Below are positions 43,434-51,012 of a DNA stretch of 64,000 bases, piece by piece. A program made the position numbers and the translations under genes. The DNA comes from Lentimicrobiaceae bacterium (GTDB lineage Bacteria > Bacteroidota > Bacteroidia > Bacteroidales > Lentimicrobiaceae). Within the stretch, counting starts at the first letter, position 1; each line of letters starts with the position of its first letter. The notes under the pieces are model-generated. The model ran no database searches. It had not been told where the DNA came from and worked only from the letters and a program-made list of their open reading frames with translations. Location of the stretch: the NCBI GenBank assembly GCA_020636745.1, contig JACJXH010000002.1, positions 248,001-312,000 on the forward strand, read 5' to 3'.

Positions 43434-46400
43434 TTACTGTACAGTTAATTTCTTGCTTGTAAGGATGCGATTTTGAGTTATTAAATTACAAATATAAATC
43501 CCTTTCTGCAATGAAGTAAGATCAACTATTACACTGTTCTTGTTTCCATGAAGTTCCATTGTTTTAACGATTCTTCCGGTTGCATCAATAATTTCAAAAA
43601 CAGCAAGAGTATTTTCGATAGCTTGTAAATTATATTCAACTGTTATCCATTGTGATGAAGGGTTTGGATAAATAATTAGTTGACTGCTATTTACACCATT
43701 ATTATTGCGAAAAATTCTTGTTGATTTATACATTTCATCTGGTAGTATGATAGGCTCTTTATATTGCATCGATCCATTTGAAATCAGAATACTTCTTGAA
43801 CAGGATGCCACAAGATCATCGCCTTCAGCAAGAACTTCAAGTTCAGCTATTTCTGAAGTGCTAAGTTCAAATATAGTTCGTCCTTCATTAATCAAAACAT
43901 TATAGAATTGAAGATAATCAAGCATTTTATTCCTTAACTCTAATTCTGTAATGCCGAGATCGGATGAGTTTATTGAATTTATTGTATTCAAAGCATCTGA
44001 TATCTCGTTTGTTTTCAGGTATTCAAAGGCCAGTTGAATAAAGGCACCAGGTCTGTTTCTGCTACTTAAGAAAAGCAATAAACTATCATTTGATGCAGTT
44101 GTGTCAGTTCTGTACTGGTATATCAGTTCTTTTTCTGCTAATGATGCTTCCAGGCGAAACAATGAAATCTGAAGTTCCAACGACTCCTTAGCAGATAGTA
44201 TATTAAATCCTTCCTCGATTTGAGCCATCATAAATTCGGGTAACTGATTTTCCCTGTTTCCGACAAGATCCATAAGCTCCGGACTTTTTGCAGCATGTGG
44301 ATTAGATACCATCACATCTCTGATCATTGCTTCATTCAGAACATCTTCCTTATCAATGGCAGCAGACAGGACATCATTAGAAACAAAAGAACCGGTTTGC
44401 ATAAGTTCCTGATAAACAGAATATGCTTCATCAGGTGTACTGGAGAAAACAATGTTTTCTAATAAATCTGTATTTCCCTGATCAATGGTTTCGGTCAGTA
44501 TCTCATTCAATGCTTCAGCAGAAGCTTCTTTCTCCTCAACAAAAGATTTAAGTTCCTCCTTCTCGGTGGGAATAACTAAAGAACAAGATGTGCCTGGTTG
44601 ATAGCCCCATTGAGCATCAGACAGTGAGATAGTTGAATTAGTATAATACCATGGAATCAATTCAGGAAAATCCTGAGATGGTGAGTGATGAACATAGATA
44701 ATGTTCTGTAATTCATTGTGATAGTCACTGGTTGTCCCTGGAAAAGCATGGCCAAACAAATTACCGGCAGGAGACATAGTATTTTGATTGGTCCCCTGGT
44801 AATACCCTATACCATATCCGGCTGAGTTTTGAGTTCCGGTTACTGCAACATCACTTTTATTATGAGTGAAAACATTGCACTTAATGACTAACCCGGTTTC
44901 GGGAGTCAAGCTTCCTCTATTCTGATTTTGTGCTAGTATTCCAACTTTTAAATTGCTGAATGAGTTGTCATTAATAAGATTATAGGCTGAACCGGAGTTA
45001 TTAACAATAATTCCGGTAATCTTTCTAATCTGATTTGAATTTTGAAAGTTACGGAAAATATTATTTTCAATTTTGTAGCCAGAACACCCGTTCATATACA
45101 ATCCATAAGAGATTGGATAATTTGCAGGAACATCCGGGTAATTTAACAGCTCAAAAGTATTGTTCAGAATTCTTAGGTTGTTTGAACCATTCGCGTAAAT
45201 ACCATTAAAAACTTTATTAAAATAAGCGTTCTCAACTTTGAAAGTTTGAACTGGATTTGAAGCTTCAGATTTAATCCCGTAGTACAAATTGTAAAAGTAG
45301 GAGTCATATACTGAACCAGATACATTCAGGCTTTTTACGGTAAAATTTGAAAAGTTGCTAAGTATTCCTATTCCATTGTTTTCACTAATAATTTCATTAT
45401 TTCCAGTGTTGTTACTGAAGCGATTGCCGGAGATATCGCCTAAACTTACATTGTTTAATGTAATAAAAACCAAGCTTGTGATATTTGCCTTGTCCCAAAT
45501 GAAATTGCAATTCCTTATGAAACTCTTATTTGGCAATTCAAAAGGTGAACTAATTCTTCTATAAGAAGAAAATATCACACCCTTTTTGTTATTAATTAGC
45601 GTGGAATTTTCAAGTTCAATTATTCCACCGCCATAAGTAGACAATAATATATCACCAGTTCCTTTTCCAACTTTAATGGCGCGATTAGAATTCGCTATTG
45701 TTGTATTATTAGATATTTTGAGAAACCCTTGATTCGAACTTGGCTGTTGATCTAATGCAGAATTTCCCCAAACTTCAATTCCTTCCCAATTCTGTGTGCT
45801 ATGGCTGGTAATATATGCTCCATCTATGTATAATTTCGCCCCTCTTTCAACTGTAATAACTGCATCATTCTTCAGGTAAATATCCCCTTTTATTGTTAAA
45901 GTTCCACCAGGATATATATGAATATAGCTATTCACTACTTTAATATCATTTTCGCCCCAAAGTAAGTTTTGACCATTATAAACATTGAAGTTATTTCCTG
46001 GGTCATTGGTAATCTCCTGTGCCTTCAAAACAGCAGCTTCTGCATCTATAAGTCCGGTGCCGATCAACCCAACAAATTGTGGATTTTGAGCATCTATATT
46101 CTGTGTAGTTGATTTGATTATATGATAAACCTGTTCAGCAGTGAAATCTGGATTTATCGAGTAAATTAAGCCTGCCAGTCCTGAAACATATGGTGCTGCA
46201 AATGAAGTTCCGGAAGATTTGAAACAAGCAAAATTTCCATTATCGTCCCTTCCAATTGAGATTACAGAGTAACCTGCAGCGCAGACATCTACTTTATCGT
46301 TGTAAGTGTGAACTGCCCCATCACTATTAATATGGGAAAGATTAGACCCTACACTTGTAACAGACAGAACGCGGTCGAAAGATGCTGGATATAGATAACC

Positions 46401-47294
46401 ATTGCAATTAGGTTGGCATCCTCCTGAATTACAGCTCCCATCTGGGTTGCTTCCATTTCCAGCTCCACAGATTATGAGAGTGCCATTGTCGAAAGCAAGA
46501 TTTACGGCATCTTCTTGAGCTCTGCTATAGGTACAGCTTCCCCAACTGGCATTTACAACCCTAATTCCTTGTAGTGAAAAATTCAGAATTGCATTATACC
46601 CTTCTGACCCCCACCTGCCATCCAGCGCAAGGTGGCAATTATAACCTATGCTGCTCATACCAAGATTATTATTGGTATTTGCTGCCGCAATTCCTGCAAC
46701 AAATGTCCCATGAATATTGGTATTGTTATTTATACAAAAATCAATTTTACCTGTTAACTCTGGGTTTGTTACATCAAATCCATTGTCTGTTATTCCGATA
46801 ACTGAGGTGGAATTTCCAGTAGTATTGTCCCAGGCATTCTTGGCATTAATAATATTTAGCGCATAATTTGGGCCAAGTGTACTATCTAATAAATGATAAT
46901 CATTAGGTGTGTTGGTTAGATAGTATTGTGGAACCAATTCGGTATAGTCGTATGAGTCAAGGAAGTCATTATTTAATGACTGCATGAGAGATTCTTCATC
47001 TCCATTGCACTTTAATAGATAAACTCTTTCAAGATCATATTTTTCAGTTTGTGGGAAATTGTCAACAATGGGGAATGCTCTTTCAAATGAGTAAACTTCA
47101 TACTCTGCCATCAGAGTTTGAATTGTCTGATTACCACATTTAACAATTATTTTTCCCCCTTCCTGTTCAAAAACTGGGATCGAATTTGGGTTAAGGACAT
47201 AAACGTATAGTTGTCCGTTTTCATTGCCTTGCGCAAATGACTGGGACAAGGAAATTAGTATTAGCAATACTATTAAAGGCAAATATTTTTTCAT
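43434..47294 (-). CDS. T9SS-secreted subtilisin-like serine protease with beta-helix region
   Basis: At 1286 residues this is the largest gene here. After a signal peptide (to SFAQ, residue 22) and a prodomain, the S8 protease carries Asp170 (VIGITDNG), His195 (NIHGTFVAG) and Ser364 (SGTSFAAP). The triad is complete. Residues about 450-900 form a right-handed beta-helix with parallel repeats of NNTF / NNIF / NNSF type. Next comes a helical region (about 905-1180) and a T9SS type A tail (YPNPSSQWITVEY, LQKGIYICNL, SKKLTVQ). The enzyme should be exported and activated at the surface. The beta-helix may bind polysaccharide or a partner. A (CT)10 tract and a large inverted repeat lie upstream. 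Confidence 0.93.
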   Translation of the reverse strand: MKKYLPLIVLLILISLSQSFAQGNENGQLYVYVLNPNSIPVFEQEGGKIIVKCGNQTIQTLMAEYEVYSFERAFPIVDNFPQTEKYDLERVYLLKCNGDEESLMQSLNNDFLDSYDYTELVPQYYLTNTPNDYHLLDSTLGPNYALNIINAKNAWDNTTGNSTSVIGITDNGFDVTNPELTGKIDFCINNNTNIHGTFVAGIAAANTNNNLGMSSIGYNCHLALDGRWGSEGYNAILNFSLQGIRVVNASWGSCTYSRAQEDAVNLAFDNGTLIICGAGNGSNPDGSCNSGGCQPNCNGYLYPASFDRVLSVTSVGSNLSHINSDGAVHTYNDKVDVCAAGYSVISIGRDDNGNFACFKSSGTSFAAPYVSGLAGLIYSINPDFTAEQVYHIIKSTTQNIDAQNPQFVGLIGTGLIDAEAAVLKAQEITNDPGNNFNVYNGQNLLWGENDIKVVNSYIHIYPGGTLTIKGDIYLKNDAVITVERGAKLYIDGAYITSHSTQNWEGIEVWGNSALDQQPSSNQGFLKISNNTTIANSNRAIKVGKGTGDILLSTYGGGIIELENSTLINNKKGVIFSSYRRISSPFELPNKSFIRNCNFIWDKANITSLVFITLNNVSLGDISGNRFSNNTGNNEIISENNGIGILSNFSNFTVKSLNVSGSVYDSYFYNLYYGIKSEASNPVQTFKVENAYFNKVFNGIYANGSNNLRILNNTFELLNYPDVPANYPISYGLYMNGCSGYKIENNIFRNFQNSNQIRKITGIIVNNSGSAYNLINDNSFSNLKVGILAQNQNRGSLTPETGLVIKCNVFTHNKSDVAVTGTQNSAGYGIGYYQGTNQNTMSPAGNLFGHAFPGTTSDYHNELQNIIYVHHSPSQDFPELIPWYYTNSTISLSDAQWGYQPGTSCSLVIPTEKEELKSFVEEKEASAEALNEILTETIDQGNTDLLENIVFSSTPDEAYSVYQELMQTGSFVSNDVLSAAIDKEDVLNEAMIRDVMVSNPHAAKSPELMDLVGNRENQLPEFMMAQIEEGFNILSAKESLELQISLFRLEASLAEKELIYQYRTDTTASNDSLLLFLSSRNRPGAFIQLAFEYLKTNEISDALNTINSINSSDLGITELELRNKMLDYLQFYNVLINEGRTIFELSTSEIAELEVLAEGDDLVASCSRSILISNGSMQYKEPIILPDEMYKSTRIFRNNNGVNSSQLIIYPNPSSQWITVEYNLQAIENTLAVFEIIDATGRIVKTMELHGNKNSVIVDLTSLQKGIYICNLITQNRILTSKKLTVQ

Positions 47295-47362
47295 TGTTTT
47301 ATAATTTTGTTCAGAAAAATAAGTTTGTATAATTTGTGAAACTTCTTTTATCCATTACGGTG

Positions 47363-47423
47363 GCACATCTTTATCCGACTGTATAAAAAGGTATTTGCAT
47401 TTAACAAACCGGATAAGATGTGC
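47363..47423. repeat. Long inverted repeat upstream of the subtilase gene
   Basis: Arms GCACATCTTTATCCG (47363-47377) and CGGATAAGATGTGC (47410-47423) pair with a single bulged base around a 32-nt loop. It lies about 70 bp before the subtilase start and could be an operator or a leader hairpin. Confidence 0.6.
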
Positions 47424-47487
47424 GGGCGGATTAAAAGTATAAAGGGAATAAAACTCCTGGGTTATGAATGAATTGCGCAGAATAATC

Positions 47488-47507
47488 CTCTCTCTCTCTC
47501 TCTCTCT
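47488..47507. repeat. Dinucleotide microsatellite (CT)10
   Basis: Ten uninterrupted CT units, about 195 bp upstream of the subtilase start. Tracts of this kind can change length by slipped-strand mispairing. It is the only such tract noticed in the window. Confidence 0.9.
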
Positions 47508-47831
47508 ACGGCCATTGATAACAGGGATATCTTACGCAAATTCAATATGTAATATAGCGAAAAGTAATTTAGTATTATCATTAATAGATATTTATATAGA
47601 AAATGCTAAGTTAAAATATTTTTAAAATAGTCTGGAAATTATTTTCAGTTTAATTATGAATGGGATATAATCAGGTGCGTCCTTCATATCACAGCTAAAA
47701 ATTCATGAGTAAATGGCTACAATTATTTTTTGTCTGAATTGTCGGGATTTATAGCATTTACATGAGATACAGAGCTTTCATATTTTAAATAGTTGGCTGG
47801 ATGCCAGGTGGTTGTCTGTTTTTATAAAGAA

Positions 47832-47906
47832 GCAGATTGAGTGAAACCAATCTGCGATAGCTTGTTTTCTGACAGGGATGCTGATGGAGTCTGGCAATAA
47901 ACAAGC
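47832..47906 (-). terminator. Two tandem hairpins after the TPR-LuxR gene
   Basis: GCTTGTTT...AAACAAGC (47860-47906, imperfect inner stem) and GCAGATTG / CAATCTGC (47832-47855) lie 70-145 bp after the stop. Neither is followed by a strong T-run, so this is a weak terminator call. Confidence 0.4.
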
Positions 47907-47975
47907 AGGATAATACCAGTTTCTGAGCAATTCTATACGATGTAAAACGAATTGGTGATATAAAACAAATTAGGA

Positions 47976-49763
47976 CTAAATGATTGAAAGAAAATCATTC
48001 AGGTTTGTGTCAGGAGTAATACCGAGCTTTTTTCTCAGGCGGTTTCTGCTTTTGTCTACTGCGGCGGTGGTTACATTCAGCATCTGCGAAATTTCCTTGG
48101 TGTTAAGATTGATGGCCAGATAGGCGCAGAGGCGTTCTTCGTTAGGTGTAAGCGAGGGGAACTTTTCTTTCAGTTTCCTGAAAAAGCCGGGATGAACTTC
48201 TTCGAAATGGCGGCTGAAGTCCTGCCAGTCGTTGTCAAGGTTAATGTTTTGGTCAATCTGCCTGATTACTTGTTTGAGTTCAGGTGGGCTGGCTTCGGAA
48301 GCTTCAAGTTTACTTTTGAGTTCATTGAGTACCTCATTTTTATTGATAAGGTGCAGCGTAGCAGTCGATAATTCCCTTGTTTTGTAAGCCAAATCCATGG
48401 TAAGGCGTTCGTGTTCAAGCTGATGAATTTCTTGCTCTTTTATTCGTAAAGCTGTAGTTTGCCTGATAGTGTGGTTGCGAAGTCTTATAATCACTATTAG
48501 TAAAAGAAGAACAGTACCTGAAACAATCAGGAGGCCAATCAGCAAACGGCTGCGTTTTTCATGCGCCAGGTTCTTTTCATTCAGCCGGTCAATCAGTTGT
48601 TGTTTTTTTTCAGTTTCAAAGCGGGTTTGCAGATTGTTCAGCGCATTTTGTACTTCAACACCTCCGATTGAATCTTTGAGTGAAACATAACGTTCGTGCG
48701 ACAACAGGGCTTCCTGCCAGCGGCCTGAAGCACGGTATGCTTCGGAGAGATATTTGTGGCCATCCTGTTCTTCGGCAATTAACCCAGCCATATGGGCACG
48801 TTTTATTGCCATTTTCAGTAATTCAATCGCCCGTCCGTGTTGTTCAAGTTTAATTAAAATGCGGGCAATAAGAGTTGCTTCGTACACAATTTTATACTCA
48901 TCGTCTCTTTCAAGCACAATGCCATAGGCACTCTCAGCCATAGGCAAGGCTTCAGCGTAACGGCCCTGTTCATAAAGCATCAAAGCCCTTTCTGAAGTTG
49001 CAGTGGCAATTCCTTTGGGATAATCTGCTTCTGCAGAAATCTGATACATGGTGTCATAGTAGGCTGTTGCTTTCTCATAATCACCTTTGATGCGCCAGAT
49101 GGCCCCCAGGTCGTTATAAATGGCAATGGTTGCCCTCAAGGTCGTATATTCTTCTGTTCGCGATAATGCCAGGGCCTTCATTGCATATTCCTCCCACCGG
49201 GCATTATCGCGGCTAATAAACAGTTCACCCAGTTTTTGATAATAAAATGCCAGTTTTCTGTAATCATTGGCTGCTTCTTTCAGCCTGATGGCTTGTAATT
49301 CTGTTTCGGCTGCCAGTTCGATGCGTCCGGTTTTTGCGTATTCATCGCCAAGATTTATCAGTATAACTGCCATCGCGTTGGTATCGTGCAATGCTTCGTA
49401 TAGTTGATATGCTTCTCTGTAAGCAGCTTCTGCCTTGGGCGAACGACCGGTCATACTGTAACATTCTGCCAGATTATTCGAGAGTTTTCCCATCAACCGT
49501 TTCTCGTCCAGTTGCTTTGCAATTTTAAAAGCCTGTATGAATAAGACTTCAGCTTTTCGATAACCCATTTTATCGAGCAATGAATCTCCCTTTTGTTGAA
49601 GGGCAATGGCCTCTTTTAGATGGTCGTTCCCGTTATTGGTTTTTGTTAAAGTGTTACCAGCCTGACATTTAAAAAAGAAAATGAAGGTGAAAGAAACAAG
49701 GATGAATGCTGATTGAATGAAGGTTTTAAAAACTGCGGCTGAACCCGTAATGGAATTGAGCAT
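47976..49763 (-). CDS. TPR protein with C-terminal LuxR-like HTH (membrane-linked regulator)
   Basis: From the chosen ATG (before the hydrophobic signal FIQSAFILVSFTF) the protein has 595 residues. It carries about seven tetratricopeptide repeats (about 50-370), a membrane helix (about 405-430), a coiled coil and a cytoplasmic C-terminal HTH (about 535-590, LTPNEERLCAYLAINLNTKEIS then VTTAAVDKSRNRLRKKL). This is a one-component Bacteroidetes architecture joining a periplasmic sensor to DNA binding. It has neither kinase nor receiver. The upstream in-frame start adds 45 residues with no export signal and is less likely. The subtilase gene next to it is a possible target. Confidence 0.85.
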   Translation of the reverse strand: MLNSITGSAAVFKTFIQSAFILVSFTFIFFFKCQAGNTLTKTNNGNDHLKEAIALQQKGDSLLDKMGYRKAEVLFIQAFKIAKQLDEKRLMGKLSNNLAECYSMTGRSPKAEAAYREAYQLYEALHDTNAMAVILINLGDEYAKTGRIELAAETELQAIRLKEAANDYRKLAFYYQKLGELFISRDNARWEEYAMKALALSRTEEYTTLRATIAIYNDLGAIWRIKGDYEKATAYYDTMYQISAEADYPKGIATATSERALMLYEQGRYAEALPMAESAYGIVLERDDEYKIVYEATLIARILIKLEQHGRAIELLKMAIKRAHMAGLIAEEQDGHKYLSEAYRASGRWQEALLSHERYVSLKDSIGGVEVQNALNNLQTRFETEKKQQLIDRLNEKNLAHEKRSRLLIGLLIVSGTVLLLLIVIIRLRNHTIRQTTALRIKEQEIHQLEHERLTMDLAYKTRELSTATLHLINKNEVLNELKSKLEASEASPPELKQVIRQIDQNINLDNDWQDFSRHFEEVHPGFFRKLKEKFPSLTPNEERLCAYLAINLNTKEISQMLNVTTAAVDKSRNRLRKKLGITPDTNLNDFLSII

Positions 49764-49992
49764 AGAATTCAATTGAGTGATGTGGTAGATACAACCCGTA
49801 TTTAAAGCGCAGGTAAAACCCAGATAAACACGTGAATAAACTATTGTTGTGAATACTGTTGGCTCTTTGTTGCTCCGGGTTTTTGCAGCAAAAAGCAAAC
49901 CCCCGAAACCCAGAACCTCTAAGTTAACTGACCTCCCTGTATTTCATAACAATGATAGCAAATTTCCATCGCTTTTTTTGAATTTCCAAATG

Positions 49993-50000
49993 CAAAAGTA
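49993..50000 (-). promoter_or_regulatory. Possible -7 box for the TPR-LuxR gene (TACTTTTG)
   Basis: TACTTTTG on the minus strand matches TAnnTTTG, 230 bp before the chosen start and just after the DUF1003 stop. No TTG at the proper distance. Confidence 0.3.
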
Positions 50001-50026
50001 ATACAGAACAAGGGCACTAAAATGGG

Positions 50027-50566
50027 TTAAGATTTTTTGAGTTCCTTTTCTATATTTTTCAATAACTCTAATTGTCTGGCATGACTATCAAATAAGGTTT
50101 TAATCTGATCTTCAAGAAGAAGATCTATTTTTTGATGAAGGCTTCTGATTTCTAATTCCGCTTTCATATTTATCATAAAATCGTTTTCACTTCTTTTACG
50201 ATCTTTTTCTTCCTGCCTGTTTTGACTCATCATAATTATAGGAGCCTGCAATGCAGCAATACAAGATAAAACCAGATTCATCAGAATAAACGGATAGGGG
50301 TCAAACTTATCTCTTAAAGGGGTGAGTGTATTGAAAAGAATCCAGAAAAAAAGAATGATTGAAAAAATGATAATAAACTTCCAGCTGCCTCCAAAACTGG
50401 CAACTTTATCTGAAATACTTTGCCCTTTGGTGAGAACTTCTTTGGGCTCATGGAGGAGATTGTCAACCATAAGCTTTTCTTCCTGAATGGTTTGCTCAAC
50501 TATCTCCTTCATTAGAGTTAAGCTGTGCCTTTTTGATTTTGTCAGATTGTTTGTGATTGTGCTCAT
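50027..50566 (-). CDS. DUF1003 domain membrane protein
   Basis: The 179-residue protein has the DUF1003 core (about 50-130): SISDKVASFGGSWKFI leading to a membrane helix, then PYPFILMNLVLSCIAALQAPIIMMSQNR with the second helix. The sequence around the two helices is highly conserved in the family, which has been linked to ion or metal transport without proof. A coiled coil (about 140-179, EIRSLHQKIDLLLED) ends the protein. It follows a small three-helix membrane protein gene by 11 bp. Confidence 0.88.
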   Translation of the reverse strand: MSTITNNLTKSKRHSLTLMKEIVEQTIQEEKLMVDNLLHEPKEVLTKGQSISDKVASFGGSWKFIIIFSIILFFWILFNTLTPLRDKFDPYPFILMNLVLSCIAALQAPIIMMSQNRQEEKDRKRSENDFMINMKAELEIRSLHQKIDLLLEDQIKTLFDSHARQLELLKNIEKELKKS

Positions 50567-50577
50567 ATTATTTGGGG

Positions 50578-50877
50578 TTATTTTATAAAATGGAGTGTGA
50601 TAAAAAGAATGATAATCAGGATGCCCAGCAGGGAGACAAGAAAAATATATTCGGCAACTGATTCATAAAGTTTTCCTCTCTTCGTTTCTGTTGTTCGTAT
50701 GGATACAAAGGAGAAAAAACACGAAAGTGTAAGTAACACGGCTATGATGGATGTAAGTTCATCCATCAGATGTGTTTCGGTCAGATTGGCTACATGTAAT
50801 GAAGTTATGACAAACAAACAAAAGCCGAGAAGGTTGGCTGATGTGTTGAGAATGTGTTGTGAAGTTTTATTGGCCAT
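50578..50877 (-). CDS. Small three-helix membrane protein (hypothetical)
   Basis: The 99-residue protein has three hydrophobic segments (about residues 12-30, 40-62, 75-97). It has no recognised motif or cysteine pair. The short gap to the DUF1003 gene indicates a two-gene operon, and both products sit in the inner membrane, so they may interact. No function can be given. Confidence 0.65.
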   Translation of the reverse strand: MANKTSQHILNTSANLLGFCLFVITSLHVANLTETHLMDELTSIIAVLLTLSCFFSFVSIRTTETKRGKLYESVAEYIFLVSLLGILIIILFITLHFIK

Positions 50878-50960
50878 GAGAGTTTTTTGATTAAATGCGC
50901 CTGAGAAAAGGCTTTATTAGGCTAAATAAATATGTTTCTTTGAGGTTTTTTGATTTAAAG

Positions 50961-50991
50961 CTGATACGAAGCTAAATCTTTTTTAATTTCG
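50961..50991 (+). promoter_or_regulatory. Possible promoter of the transglutaminase-like gene
   Basis: CTG (50961-50963), 20-bp spacer, TAATTTCG (50984-50991). Spacing matches the window's best promoters, but both elements differ by one base from consensus. Confidence 0.3.
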
Positions 50992-51012
50992 GAGTTATTA
51001 AAAAATCTTAAA

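Larger units (their letters stand above)
47295..47975. other. Repeat-rich intergenic region between the subtilase and TPR-LuxR genes
   Basis: About 680 bp and no gene. From the subtilase side it holds an imperfect inverted repeat, a (CT)10 tract, an AT-rich stretch and two hairpins downstream of the TPR-LuxR gene. No -7 consensus was recognised upstream of the subtilase. Confidence 0.6.
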
